Part shown: positions 1 to 8,386 of the stretch, piece by piece
Numbering within the stretch: position 1 is the first letter of the stretch
Layout: each line of letters starts with the position of its first letter
NCBI RefSeq assembly: GCF_020216025.1
Contig: NZ_JAIWNC010000032.1
Coordinates: 62,001 to 126,000, forward strand
Length of the DNA stretch: 64,000 bases
DNA from: Jidongwangia harbinensis
GTDB lineage: Bacteria; Actinomycetota; Actinomycetes; Mycobacteriales; Micromonosporaceae
Reading direction: 5' to 3'
Notes under the pieces: model-generated
Seen by the model: only the letters and a program-made list of their open reading frames with translations
The model's database searches: none
Told to the model about the DNA's origin: nothing
Position numbers and translations under genes: made by a program

Positions 1-931
1 GGCGCAGGTCGCCGGGCTCGACCCGGAGCGTCTGGGCGAGCTGGCGCAGGGCGTACTCGGGGCGGATGAGCCGGTCCAGTTCCTCCTCCAGCGCCAGCGC
101 CTCACGCTCGGTGGAGCCGATCGCCGGGACGATTCCGGGCAGGATCTTGATGGTGTCCGGGTCCCGTCCCTCGGCCAGGGTCCGCCGCTTCAGGTCGGCG
201 TAGAACGCCTGCGCGTCGGCGAGCGACTGCTGGGCGGTGAACACCGCCTCGGCGTACCGGGCGGCGAGCCGCTTGCCGTCCTCGGACGAGCCGGCCTGCA
301 CGATGAGCGGATGCCCCTGCGGTGAGCGGGGCACGTTGAGCGCCCCGGCGACCCGGAAGTGCTTGCCCACGTGCCGCGGCGGGTGGACCTTCGTGTCGTC
401 GCCCCAGACGCCGGCCTCCTTGTCGCCCAGGGCAGCGTCGTCCTCCCAGCTGTCCCAGAGCTTCGCCGCGACGTCGAGGAATTCAGCGGCCCGCTCGTAA
501 CGTTCGGCGTGCGCCGGCAACTCATCCAGGTTGAAGTTGCGGGCGGCGTCCAGCCCGGCGGTGGTGACCACGTTCCAGCCGGCCCGCCCGCCGGAGATGT
601 GGTCCAGCGAGGCGAACCGCCGGGCCAGGTTGTACGGCTCGTTGTAGGTGGTCGACGCGGTGGCGATGAGTCCGACGTGCTCGGTCACCCCGGCCAGCGC
701 GGTCAGCAGCACGGTCGGTTCCAGGCCGCCGGCCGGGCGGCGGCCGATCGAGTTCCACAGCACGGGGCTGTCGGCGAGGAACAGCGAGTCCAGCTTGCCT
801 CGTTCGGCGGTCCGCGCGAGGTGCTGGTAGTGCCGGATGTCGGTGTGCGCGAACGGGTCGCTCTCCGGCAGCCGCCAGGCCGCCTCGTGGTGCCCGACGG
901 TCATCAGGAACGCGTTGAGGTGCAGGGTCAT
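1..931 (-). CDS. LLM-class FMN-dependent monooxygenase (NtaA/SnaA/DszA family), 3' part cut by window edge
   Basis: Reading from ATG at 931 gives about 310 residues without a stop to the window edge; the family is usually about 430-460 aa. The protein starts MTLHLNAFLMTVGHHEAAW and contains the family-typical stretches ISGGRAGWNVVT near residue 120 and SPQGHPLIVQAGSSEDG near residue 215. Relatives are two-component, FMNH2-dependent monooxygenases acting on sulfones, aminopolycarboxylates or other small organics. The start overlaps the stop of the ABC ATPase (ATGA), so the two are translationally coupled. Together with the SsuABC-like importer this suggests oxidation of an imported organosulfur compound; that role is inferred. 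The C-terminus is not visible. Confidence 0.88.
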   Translation of the reverse strand, partial: MTLHLNAFLMTVGHHEAAWRLPESDPFAHTDIRHYQHLARTAERGKLDSLFLADSPVLWNSIGRRPAGGLEPTVLLTALAGVTEHVGLIATASTTYNEPYNLARRFASLDHISGGRAGWNVVTTAGLDAARNFNLDELPAHAERYERAAEFLDVAAKLWDSWEDDAALGDKEAGVWGDDTKVHPPRHVGKHFRVAGALNVPRSPQGHPLIVQAGSSEDGKRLAARYAEAVFTAQQSLADAQAFYADLKRRTLAEGRDPDTIKILPGIVPAIGSTEREALALEEELDRLIRPEYALRQLAQTLRVEPGDLR

Positions 932-1629
932 GTGGTCACTCCGAGGGCGTCGAGAAGCAGGGCACGGGCGTGGGCGTCGGGGTGGTCGCCGCGGCGGAGT
1001 TCGGTCCTGATCCGGCCGGCGTCGAGGACGACGGTCCGGTCGGCGAGCTTGACCGCCTCGTCCACGTCGTGGGTGACCAGCAGGACGGCGGGCCGGTGCC
1101 GGCGGCAGAGGTCCTGCAGCAGACCGTGCATGCGGATCCGGGTCAGCGCGTCGAGCGCGCCGAACGGCTCGTCCGCGAGCAGCAGCTGCGGCTCACCGAC
1201 CAGGGACCGGGCCAGGGCCACCCGCTGCTGTTCGCCGCCGGAGAGCTGGTTCGGCCAGGCCCGTTCCCGCCCGGCCAGGCCGACCTCGGCCAGCGCCTGC
1301 TCCCCGCGCCGGCGGGCGTCCGGGACGCGCAGGCCGAGGATCACGTTGTCCAGCACCCGGCGCCAGGGCAGCAGCCGGGAGTCCTGGAACACCACGGAGA
1401 CGTTCGGCGGGATCTCGAACTCCCCGTCGCCCTCGACGTCGTAGTCGAGCCGGGCCAGCGCCCGCAGCAGCGTGCTCTTGCCGGACCCGCTGCGCCCGAG
1501 CAGCGCCACGAACTCGCCCGGGACGATGTCCAGGTCGAGGCGGTCCAGGACGACGTGGTCGCCGAACCGGCGGGTCAGTCCGACGATCCGGGCTCCGGCC
1601 CGGGTCAGCTGTTCAGTGTGCGGCGCCAT
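928..1629 (-). CDS. ABC transporter ATPase, nitrate/sulfonate/taurine type (SsuB/TauB-like)
   Basis: A 233-aa nucleotide-binding subunit of a small-molecule importer. Visible motifs are Walker A GRSGSGKST near residue 45, Q-loop VFQDSRLLPW, signature LSGGEQQRVALAR, Walker B LLLADEPFGALD and the H-loop VTHDVDE, all in the SsuB/TauB style. It is the third gene of a four-gene operon: the start lies 25 bp inside the permease gene and the stop overlaps the monooxygenase start by 4 bp. Specificity for sulfonate or another organosulfur compound is inferred from the partner monooxygenase. Confidence 0.93.
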   Translation of the reverse strand: MAPHTEQLTRAGARIVGLTRRFGDHVVLDRLDLDIVPGEFVALLGRSGSGKSTLLRALARLDYDVEGDGEFEIPPNVSVVFQDSRLLPWRRVLDNVILGLRVPDARRRGEQALAEVGLAGRERAWPNQLSGGEQQRVALARSLVGEPQLLLADEPFGALDALTRIRMHGLLQDLCRRHRPAVLLVTHDVDEAVKLADRTVVLDAGRIRTELRRGDHPDAHARALLLDALGVTT

Positions 1630-2447
1630 GCCAGCACCCTCCGTTCGACGAGCCGGACCACGGTGTCGGAGGTGAAGCCGAGAATGGCGTAGAGCGCCAG
1701 TCCGAGCAGGATGATGTCGGTCTGCGCGTACAGCTGGGCCTGGCCCATCATGTAGCCGATGCCGCTGAGCGCGTTGATCTGTTCCACCGTGGCCAGCAGC
1801 AGCCAGGACACCGTGACGCTGAGCCGCAGGCCGACGAAGAGCCCGGGCAGCGCGCCGGGGAACACGACGTGCCGCAGGAACTCCCGACGGCGGTAGTTCT
1901 GCACCTCGGCGAGCTCCACGTACCGGTTGTCGATGCCCACGAGGGCGGCGTGGAACGGCACGTAGATGCTGGTGGCGACGCCGGCCGCGATGAGCACGAC
2001 CTTGAAGCTCTCGTTGATGCCGAGCAGCAGGATGAGCAGCGGTGCCAGCGCGATGGTCGGGATGGCGCGCTTGATCTGGACCGGGCCGTCGATCAGTGCG
2101 GCGCCGATCCGGCTGAGGCCGGCGATCACCGCGAGGACGACTCCGACCAGGCCGCCGATGACGAATCCGGACAGTGCCCGCTGCACCGAGGCGCCGAGGT
2201 GTTCGGATAGCTGGCCGTTGGCGAGCAGTTCACCGGCGGTCTGCACCACGGTCCACGGTGCGGAGACCAGCCGCGGGTCCAGCCAGGCGGCGGCGGAGGC
2301 GAGCGCCCAGAGCCCGAGCAGCAGCAGCGGGCCGAGCAACCGCCCGTAGGGCAGTGGCTTTCCGGGCGCCAGGCGGCGGCGCGGCCGGATCGACGGGGGC
2401 GCCGGGCGGGGCGCGGCGACGGTCTCGGGGAGGGTCTGTGCGGTCAT
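1605..2447 (-). CDS. ABC transporter permease (SsuC/TauC-like)
   Basis: A 280-aa binding-protein-dependent permease with about six membrane segments. The N-terminal 40 residues are a Pro/Arg-rich cytosolic tail before the first helix (LLLGLWALASAAAWL). The coupling-helix EAA region is recognisable around AEVQNYRRREFLRHVVFPGA. It sits 3 bp downstream of the binding-protein gene and overlaps the ATPase start, so the importer is one transcription unit. The family moves sulfonates, taurine, nitrate or thiamine precursors; the substrate here is not fixed by sequence. Confidence 0.92.
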   Translation of the reverse strand: MTAQTLPETVAAPRPAPPSIRPRRRLAPGKPLPYGRLLGPLLLLGLWALASAAAWLDPRLVSAPWTVVQTAGELLANGQLSEHLGASVQRALSGFVIGGLVGVVLAVIAGLSRIGAALIDGPVQIKRAIPTIALAPLLILLLGINESFKVVLIAAGVATSIYVPFHAALVGIDNRYVELAEVQNYRRREFLRHVVFPGALPGLFVGLRLSVTVSWLLLATVEQINALSGIGYMMGQAQLYAQTDIILLGLALYAILGFTSDTVVRLVERRVLAWRRTLNS

Positions 2448-2450
2448 CGC

Positions 2451-3515
2451 TCACTCCCGGTAGGCGGCCGGGACGGCGTCCGCGGCGATGGTCTCGAATC
2501 GGCGGTCGAACAGGTCGGCGGCCTGGATCGGCTTGATGAACCCGCCGGCCACCAGCAGGTCCGCGGACTCCTGCTGCCAGGCCTGCGCCTTGTCCCAGTT
2601 GCGCGGGAAGCGGGGCTGGTCCTCGACGGCGAGGATGCGTTCCCCGTCGGCCTTGGTGACGCCCTGGTCCTTGACGTAGTAGGCGTCGATCCACTCGGCC
2701 TTGTGCTCGTGCGACCACACCTTCGACTGCGCCCAGTACGGGATGAACGCGCGTACCGCGGCGACCTTGTCCGCGTCGGCCAGCACCTCGCCCGGTGCCC
2801 AGAGGATGGTCAGGTAGTCCACGGCGTTCATCGGGATCGCCCGGGCGCCGTCCCGGCCGTACTCCTTGATGTATTTGGTCAAGGTGGGTTCGCCCAGCGG
2901 GGCGACGTCGATCTGCCTGCTCTGCAACGCCACCAGGAACTTGGTGCTGCTCAACGTGACCAGCTGGACGTCCTTCGGGGTGAGGCCCTGTTCCTTCAGG
3001 GTGCGCAGCACCACCAGGCCCTGTGCCTGTCCCTGGGAGAAGCCGATCTTCTTGCCGCGCAGGTCGCCGAGGCCGGCGATGGGCGCGCCGGGCGCGGTGG
3101 CGAACTGGTAGATCGGCGTCTTCTTGGTCTGCACCGCGACGATCCGGGCGTCCACGTCGATGGCCCGGGCCTGGATCGGCGGGATGCCGGCGTTGGACGC
3201 CAGGTCGATGGAGCGGGCCCGAAAGCCCTGGATGACGTCCGGTCCGGCGGTGAGGTTGGGCCAGTCCCGGACCCGGAACGGCAGCTTGCCGAGCTGCCCG
3301 GAGGCCCGCAACGCGACATGGGTGGCGTGGATGGCGATCACGAGTTCGGCGTCGGGCGGCACGGTGGACGGCAGCGGCGCCGCGGCGTCGAGTCCGGCCC
3401 GGGCGGCGTCGCCCGCGCAGCCGGTCAGTCCGGTCGCGGCGGCGCCTAGCAGACCGGCGAGCAGGGTACGGCGGTGCAGCACCGGGTTCTCGGGCAGGGA
3501 GCGTCTTGCGGGCAT
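2451..3515 (-). CDS. ABC transporter substrate-binding lipoprotein (SsuA/TauA-like)
   Basis: A 354-aa periplasmic-binding-type protein. The N-terminus has a twin-arginine-like basic patch and hydrophobic stretch ending in the lipobox LTGC (Cys about residue 33), so it is predicted to be exported and lipid-anchored. The body has the NMT1/SsuA look: a region around GIPPIQARAIDVDARIVAVQ, then LRGKKIGFSQGQAQGLVVLR. It is the first gene of the importer/monooxygenase operon and follows a promoter candidate at 3666-3694. A role in organosulfur capture is inferred from context. Confidence 0.9.
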   Translation of the reverse strand: MPARRSLPENPVLHRRTLLAGLLGAAATGLTGCAGDAARAGLDAAAPLPSTVPPDAELVIAIHATHVALRASGQLGKLPFRVRDWPNLTAGPDVIQGFRARSIDLASNAGIPPIQARAIDVDARIVAVQTKKTPIYQFATAPGAPIAGLGDLRGKKIGFSQGQAQGLVVLRTLKEQGLTPKDVQLVTLSSTKFLVALQSRQIDVAPLGEPTLTKYIKEYGRDGARAIPMNAVDYLTILWAPGEVLADADKVAAVRAFIPYWAQSKVWSHEHKAEWIDAYYVKDQGVTKADGERILAVEDQPRFPRNWDKAQAWQQESADLLVAGGFIKPIQAADLFDRRFETIAADAVPAAYRE

Positions 3516-3665
3516 GGTGACTCCGTCGAGTGCGATGGAACGGGCGCACGGCAGCGCGCGGACGGTGGTCCGCGAGCGTTCGTCGGAAGGGTCGCCACCG
3601 GCTGCGGTTGGTGCCGGCAGCAGCTGTGTCTGGACTCTATGCCAGTCACCACTAGATTGCTATAG

Positions 3666-3694
3666 CCTATAGGTTTAATAGGTTTTACGGCCAA
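3666..3694 (-). promoter_or_regulatory. Promoter candidate of the organosulfur operon, overlapped by repeats
   Basis: On the minus strand TTGGCC (3694-3689) and TATAGG (3671-3666) are separated by exactly 17 bp, a good sigma-70-type spacing. The stretch is strikingly AT-rich for this genome. It also holds the 9-bp direct repeat ATAGGTTTA/ATAGGTTTT (3669-3686) and two CTATAG hexamers (3660-3665 and 3667-3672), which could be a repressor site over the promoter. The regulator is not identifiable. Confidence 0.5.
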
Positions 3695-3745
3695 GTTCTT
3701 CCTGCTCAGAGTGGGTGTCCAGGGCGGAGTGATCCGGAACAGCGA

Positions 3746-3775
3746 ACGGCCGCCCGCGTGGTCGCGGGCGGCCGT
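3746..3775 (-). terminator. Rho-independent-type hairpin after the BP74-like gene
   Basis: A perfect 13-bp GC-rich stem (ACGGCCGCCCGCG against its complement) with a TGGT loop, 15 bp beyond the stop of the 3791-4201 gene. No T-run follows, as is usual in high-GC actinobacteria. It separates this gene from the divergently shared upstream region of the importer operon. Confidence 0.75.
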
Positions 3776-3790
3776 CGGAAGCGGTGGTGC

Positions 3791-4201
3791 CTACTGCAGG
3801 TCGATCAGCACCGCGCCCCACGGGCAGTAGTACGGCGAGGTGATCGACCGGGTCTCGACGTCGCTCTGCGGCCGTCCGTCACAGACCTCGGTGGCCATTT
3901 CGGTCCAGGTCACCGGGTTCAGGTGCCAGGTGTAGCCGGTGTTCACGTCGGTCTCGTCCCAGACGATCGTGCCGATCGGGAACGGCATCGGGTCCATCGG
4001 CTTGCCGGCCAGGATGTCGTAGGCCAGCTGGATGTCGGCGGGCTCGGTGAATTTGACCTTGAACTGCTCGCCGGTCACGTCGAACGTCGCCACGACCGGC
4101 CGGCCGGCCGAGGTCTCCGACGCGAATGCCGTGCCGGGTCCGGCGACGGCCGCGACGGCGGCGAGCAGGGTGGCAACGAGAGCCGCCTTGATGATGCGCA
4201 C
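3791..4201 (-). CDS. Small secreted BP74-related protein
   Basis: A 136-aa exported protein. The GTG start at 4201 is chosen because AGGAGG (4215-4210) lies 8 nt upstream and the protein then opens with a signal peptide (RIIKAALVATLLAAVAAVAG, AxA near residue 27). A longer open frame to 4369 lacks such a signal. The mature part, ATFDVTGEQFKVKF and IGTIVWDETDVNTGYTWHL, ending VCDGRP...SPYYCPWGAVLIDLQ with two cysteines, matches my memory of small actinobacterial proteins named BP74-related. The family's biochemical function is unknown to me. Confidence 0.8.
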   Translation of the reverse strand: MRIIKAALVATLLAAVAAVAGPGTAFASETSAGRPVVATFDVTGEQFKVKFTEPADIQLAYDILAGKPMDPMPFPIGTIVWDETDVNTGYTWHLNPVTWTEMATEVCDGRPQSDVETRSITSPYYCPWGAVLIDLQ

Positions 4202-4406
4202 GAAATTTTCCTCCTGTGCGGTGGGTGGACCGGCCGGGCCGCATGTCAGGCGTTCGGCCGGGTCGGCGGGTGGCGTGCCGCGGTAGCGGCATGCACCCGG
4301 TGGCCCGAGTAGGCAATGGGAGTATGCCGGACTTACCGGACCATCGCAGTCCACTGTGGTGGTTGCCACTTCGGACTGCCCAAAGGGGCATGTCCGTGCG
4401 CCGGGG

Positions 4407-5381
4407 TCACGGCGTGACGAACACCGACTCCACCCGTCCGGTGGTCCGGAGGTCGTAGCGGTTGCGGGCCGAACGCCAGCCCGGCGAGGTCAGTACGCGG
4501 CCCGGCTTGACCTTCCGGTGCTCCGTACCGCCGAAGGTAGCGGTGTCCGCGCCCTTGCCCAGCCGCAGCCGGACCGGGACGTCCGCACCGGGCCGGATCT
4601 GGAGCCGGTCGACCGGACCGGCGACGCGCAGAGGGACGGTCCGCGCCGGCGCCGGCAGGTCCAGCACGGCCCGGCCGGCGCCGGCGGTCAGCTCGATCCC
4701 GGCCAGGCCGCCGGCGCGCATGTCGATCAGCTGCTCGGCGGACCTGCCGGTGAGCCGGACGGTCCACCGCACCGCCGAGTTCAGCAGGATCTCGGTGCGC
4801 GCCGTGCCGGTCCCGCCGAGGTCGAGGCGCGGCCCGCGCGCCTGATGCACCACGGCCGGCGCGCCGCCGCCGCCCAGTTCGGCGGCGCTGAACAGCAGCG
4901 GACCCAGATCCATGCTGCGGATCTGGACCAGCGAGGCGGCGCCGGCCACCTCGATCAGCCGGGTACGGGCCGGGCCGAGCGGAGCGGTGACCGGTACCCC
5001 CACGGACGGCACCGGCGGGCTGGGCAGCGGCGGATAGGACGGCAGCGGCGCGGCCTGGGCCGCCGCCACCGACCGGGTCGCCGGCCGGTAGGCCGACGTC
5101 TGGCCGAGCACCACGCCCGCGGTCAGCGCGACCACCACCGCGGTGACGATCCAGAGCCCCCGGCGGGGGCGCGGGGCGGCCTCGTACACGATCACCGCGC
5201 GGGCCTCGACCTTCGGCGCCGGCCGGGGCGCGGGCAGCACCGGAAGCAGCTCGGTCGGCTCGTTGCCGACGTGGGAGGCCGGGGCGTCCGCCACGTCCGG
5301 CGGTACCTCCGGGCCGGTGCGCGAGAGCAGGCCCAGCACCGTACGCGCGGTGCTGGACGGCTTGCCGTCGGAATCGTTCAT
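4407..5381 (-). CDS. Single-pass membrane protein with extracytoplasmic domain, function unknown
   Basis: The ATG at 5381 gives 324 aa: a Pro/Ala-rich cytosolic N-terminus of about 78 residues, one transmembrane segment (GLWIVTAVVVALTAGVVLG), a Pro-rich linker (PSYPPLPSPPVPSVGVPV) and a beta-rich extracytoplasmic region of about 190 residues with repeated short motifs such as RLIEVAGAASLVQIRSMDLG. The open frame extends upstream to 6749, but that part is antisense to the decarboxylase gene and is not coding. No family was recognised. A role in envelope sensing is possible but unsupported. Confidence 0.75.
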   Translation of the reverse strand: MNDSDGKPSSTARTVLGLLSRTGPEVPPDVADAPASHVGNEPTELLPVLPAPRPAPKVEARAVIVYEAAPRPRRGLWIVTAVVVALTAGVVLGQTSAYRPATRSVAAAQAAPLPSYPPLPSPPVPSVGVPVTAPLGPARTRLIEVAGAASLVQIRSMDLGPLLFSAAELGGGGAPAVVHQARGPRLDLGGTGTARTEILLNSAVRWTVRLTGRSAEQLIDMRAGGLAGIELTAGAGRAVLDLPAPARTVPLRVAGPVDRLQIRPGADVPVRLRLGKGADTATFGGTEHRKVKPGRVLTSPGWRSARNRYDLRTTGRVESVFVTP

Positions 5382-5400
5382 CGGCCGTGGACCTCCGCTC

Positions 5401-5420
5401 GCCGGGGTCCCCACCCCGGC
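5401..5420. terminator. Hairpin between the decarboxylase and the membrane-protein gene
   Basis: A perfect 8-bp stem GCCGGGGT/ACCCCGGC with a CCCC loop, 50 bp beyond the stop of the 5471-6778 gene and just upstream of the next gene on the same strand. It probably ends the decarboxylase transcript. Confidence 0.6.
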
Positions 5421-5470
5421 TCTACCCGGTGATACGGGCGCCGCGGGCCTTCGGATCGACACATGTCTTT

Positions 5471-6778
5471 TTAACTTGGCGCGCTCCCGAGCGCCTCGTC
5501 GAGGATCGACAACCCCTCGTCGATCTCGGCACGGTCCGCGGTCAGCGGCGGCGCGATCCGGAACACCCCCACCATGCCGGGCAACTGCACCACGTTCATG
5601 TGCAGGCCCAGCTCCAGGCAGCGCCGGGTGACCGCGGCGCCGACCGAGTCGGAGACGAGTTCCAGGCCGACCAGCAGGCCCCGGCCGCGTACGTCGGTGA
5701 CGACGTCGTGCCGGCCGGCCAGCTCGTCCAGGCCGTCGCGCAGGTGCCGGCCCAGCTCGGCGGCGCGCAGGTCGAGCTTGTCGCGTTCCAGCACGTCCAG
5801 GACGGTGTTGCCGACCGCGGCGACCAGCGGGTCGGACACGTGCGTGGTGAAGAACAGGAACCCCCGGTCGTGCGCGGCCTGCTCGATCTCGGCGGACGTG
5901 ATCACCGCGGCCAGTGGCAGGCCGGCGCCGAGCGTCTTGGACAACGTCAGGATGTCGGGGACCACGCCGTCGCGTTCGAAGGCGTACCAGGTGCCGGTGC
6001 GGCACAGTCCGGTCTGCGCCTCGTCCAGGATCAGCAGCATGCCGCGTTCCCGGCACTTGCCCTGCAGCGCCGCCAGGTAGCCGGGTGGCAGGTCGAGCAC
6101 GCCGCCGGAGCTGAGGATCGGTTCCACGATGCAGGCCGCCAGGCTGCCCACCGACTGCGCGTCGATCAGCTCGAAGGAGAAGTCGAGCTGCCGGCGCCAG
6201 TCCAGCTCGCCGTCCGCGTCCACGAAGTCCGGCCGGTGCGGGTTCGGCACCGGGATGGCGAAGTTGCCGGGCGCCGCCGGGCCGTACCCCTTGCGGCCGT
6301 GGCTGTAGGTGGCGTTCGCCGCCGCCTGCGTCATGCCGTGCCAGGACCGGGCGAACGACACGATCTCGTGCTTTCCGGTGACCAGCTTGGCCATCCGGAT
6401 CGCGGCCTCGTTGGACTCGGCGCCGGTGGTCAGCAGCAGCACCTTCGCCAGCGGCTCGGGCAGCGACTCCGCCAGCCGCCGGGCCAGGTCCACCACCGGC
6501 CGGCTCAGCATGCCGCTGAACAGGTGGTCCAGCGTCGCGGACTGGTGCCGGACCGTCGCCACGATCTCCGGATGCGCGTGCCCGAGGATGGCGCTCATCT
6601 GACCCGACGTGAAGTCCAGGATCCGGCGGCCGGACTCGGTCCAGACGTAGCTGCCCTCGGCCCGCGCGATGATCTCGGGCGTGAACGACCCGGCGCCCGA
6701 ATACCGGACCAGGTGCCGGTCGACGTCCTCCCAGAAAGTCATGACCCATTGTGGGTACGACGTGAGCGTCACGTCCAT
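5471..6778 (-). CDS. dgdA: 2,2-dialkylglycine decarboxylase (class III PLP enzyme)
   Basis: A 435-aa class III aminotransferase-fold enzyme with very close resemblance to Burkholderia cepacia DgdA (433 aa): ILDFTSGQMSA, LDHLFSGMLSRPVVDLA, TTGAESNEAAIRMAKLVTGK, SWHGMT, LILDEAQTG and TLSKTLGAGLPLAA, where Lys281 is the Schiff-base lysine. The family reaction decarboxylates 2-aminoisobutyrate or isovaline and transaminates pyruvate to alanine. A LysR gene diverges from it, as in the dgdA-dgdR pair of Burkholderia. Two starts are possible: ATG at 6778, or ATG at 6742 (TFWEDVDRHLVRY), which aligns better with the known N-terminus. Neither has a clear ribosome-binding site. Confidence 0.9.
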   Translation of the reverse strand: MDVTLTSYPQWVMTFWEDVDRHLVRYSGAGSFTPEIIARAEGSYVWTESGRRILDFTSGQMSAILGHAHPEIVATVRHQSATLDHLFSGMLSRPVVDLARRLAESLPEPLAKVLLLTTGAESNEAAIRMAKLVTGKHEIVSFARSWHGMTQAAANATYSHGRKGYGPAAPGNFAIPVPNPHRPDFVDADGELDWRRQLDFSFELIDAQSVGSLAACIVEPILSSGGVLDLPPGYLAALQGKCRERGMLLILDEAQTGLCRTGTWYAFERDGVVPDILTLSKTLGAGLPLAAVITSAEIEQAAHDRGFLFFTTHVSDPLVAAVGNTVLDVLERDKLDLRAAELGRHLRDGLDELAGRHDVVTDVRGRGLLVGLELVSDSVGAAVTRRCLELGLHMNVVQLPGMVGVFRIAPPLTADRAEIDEGLSILDEALGSAPS

Positions 6779-6804
6779 CTCACAAAAGTGCGCTGGCTGT
6801 TAAG

Positions 6805-6810
6805 TACAGT
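6805..6810 (+). promoter_or_regulatory. -10 box TACAGT of the LysR gene, leaderless layout
   Basis: TACAGT fits TANNNT and ends 6 nt before the GTG at 6817, which puts the expected transcript start at the GTG itself. No Shine-Dalgarno sequence precedes the GTG. The site lies in the short space between the divergent dgdA and LysR genes, where LysR-type regulators usually bind. Confidence 0.5.
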
Positions 6811-6816
6811 TGCACA

Positions 6817-7718
6817 GTGACGCTCAACCCGTGGCGCCTGCGGTTGCTCGCCGACCTCGCCGCGCACGGCACCGTCCGGGCCGTCGCGGCGCACCTCAAC
6901 CTCAGCGCCTCGGCGGTCTCCCAGCAGCTCGCCGTGCTGGAGCGGGAGACCCGGACCCAGTTGCTGGAGCGCACCGGCCGGCGGGTCCGGCTGACCGCGG
7001 CCGGGGTGCTCCTGGCCCGGCGGGCGCGCGAGATCCTGGCCGGCCTGGACGCCGCCGAGGCGGAGTTGCGCGGGCTCGGGGCCGAGCCGGCCGGTGCGGT
7101 GACGCTGGCCGTGTTCCAGAGTGCGGTGCACGTGCTCGCGGTGCCCGCGGTGACCCGGCTGGCCCGGGCGTACCCCGATGTCGACGTGGTGATCGGCGAG
7201 TCCGAACCGCACGAGAGCATGCGGGCGCTGCGCCGTGGCGCAGCGGACGTGATCGTGACGACCACCGACTTCGTCGGCACCGAACTGGACCCGGCGATCG
7301 ACCTGGTGCCGATCGGCTCCGACCAGATCGTCGCGGTGCTCCCGCCCGGCCACCGGGCGGCCGGTGCCGACGCCGTCGACCTGCGCACACTGGCCGACCA
7401 GCGGTGGACCTTCGACGTCCCCGGCTCCTACATGTCCGACCTGGCCACCCGCTGTGCCGGGAGGCCGGATTCGAGCCCCGGGTGATCTGCCGGTTCAACA
7501 ACTACATGATCACCTTGCCGCACGTGGCGGCCGGCCTCTCCGTGGCCCTGCTGCCCAGCCTGGCCGTCCCCGCGGAGTCCGGGGTGGTGACCCGGCCACT
7601 CCGGCCGGCCGTGCCCCGCCGGATCGTGGCGGCGGTCCGGCGCCAGTCCGCCGCCCAGGCCGCCGTGCGGGTGGTGCTGGACGAACTCCGGTCCGGGGGT
7701 ACGCCCACCGGCGGATAG
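6817..7718 (+). pseudogene. LysR-family regulator divergent from dgdA, disrupted by a -1 frameshift
   Basis: Frame 1 from GTG 6817 encodes the HTH (LAAHGTVRAVAAHLNLSASA) and most of the effector domain, then runs into a stop at 7485. The family-typical continuation REAGFEPRVICRFNNYMITL is in another frame from about 7455 and ends at 7718. A single base missing around 7450-7455 (CGCTGTGCC where CGCCTGTGCC would be expected) explains both halves. Intact, it would be a regulator of about 300 aa and the likely dgdR counterpart. Codon bias is maintained in both halves, so this is either a very recent mutation or a base-calling error in a C/G-rich run. Confidence 0.8.
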
Positions 7719-7727
7719 CCGCACCGC

Positions 7728-8333
7728 TCAGGCGGTGCCGCGCTCGAGCACCTCGAACGCGCGGTTCAGCCGTTCCCGGTGGTCCGCCGCGAGACCGCCG
7801 AGGTCGTCCCCGGCGAGCCGGCGCCGGACCGTCTCGACGGCGACGATGCGGTACGCGGCGACCACCAGCGCGGCGAGCAGCGCGCCGTCGCCGGAGAACC
7901 GCCGGTCGGATGCGAGCTCCGCGGCCAGGGCGACCTCGACCTCGTTCTCGAACGCCCGCAGCCGGGCGATCAGCGTGGGGGCGTCCCGGATCATCCGCAG
8001 GAACGGTTCGATGCCCTCCGCCAGGGCCGACAGGCCGTGCCGTTCCGCGGCGAGCGCGAGCAGGGTCCGGCGGATCGCCTCGACCGGCCCGACCTCGTCC
8101 GCCCGCTCGCGGACCGCGGCCCGGGCGATCTCGACCACGTCGGGAAGGCGGTCCAGCAGGAGGTCCTCCTTGCGGTCGAAGTGGGCGAACACCGTCACCT
8201 TCGACACCCCGGCCGCCGCGGCGACCTCGACGATCGTGACGTTGTCGAAGCCGCGCTCCAGGAACAGCCCGGTGGCGACGTCGGCGATGTGCGCCCGGGT
8301 CCTCGACCCACCCCGGTCCCCTCGATTCGGCAT
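7728..8333 (-). CDS. TetR-family transcriptional repressor
   Basis: A 201-aa protein with an N-terminal TetR HTH (TGLFLERGFDNVTIVEVAAAAGVSKVTVFAHF, about residues 21-52) and a divergent ligand domain. GAGGAG precedes the ATG by 9 nt. It is divergent from the FAD monooxygenase gene, and a strong palindrome sits between them at 8359-8386, so it probably represses itself and that gene. The stop lies only 9 bp from the end of the convergent LysR gene. The ligand is unknown. Confidence 0.9.
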   Translation of the reverse strand: MPNRGDRGGSRTRAHIADVATGLFLERGFDNVTIVEVAAAAGVSKVTVFAHFDRKEDLLLDRLPDVVEIARAAVRERADEVGPVEAIRRTLLALAAERHGLSALAEGIEPFLRMIRDAPTLIARLRAFENEVEVALAAELASDRRFSGDGALLAALVVAAYRIVAVETVRRRLAGDDLGGLAADHRERLNRAFEVLERGTA

Positions 8334-8358
8334 GTACGGCGGCTCCTCAGCATGTTAC

Positions 8359-8386
8359 CTTAACCCGGTAAGCTTACCGAGTTAGG
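8359..8386. promoter_or_regulatory. Palindromic TetR operator candidate
   Basis: A perfect 14-bp palindrome CGGTAAGCTTACCG (8366-8379) is flanked by matching TAAC/GTTA arms; 12 of 14 base pairs in the 28-bp site match around a centre between 8372 and 8373. It lies between the divergent TetR and monooxygenase genes and is much more AT-rich than its surroundings. This is the classic arrangement for TetR autoregulation. Confidence 0.75.

Noticed and set aside
1..931. Naming the flavin monooxygenase ssuD
   Set aside because: The sequence resembles the NtaA/SnaA/DszA branch rather than SsuD, and its C-terminus is missing, so a specific symbol is not justified.
5382..6749. Upstream extension of the 4407-5381 frame to 780 codons
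   Set aside because: The extension overlaps dgdA in another frame of the same strand, is Arg-rich noise, and would bury the ATG at 5381 that starts a normal membrane protein.
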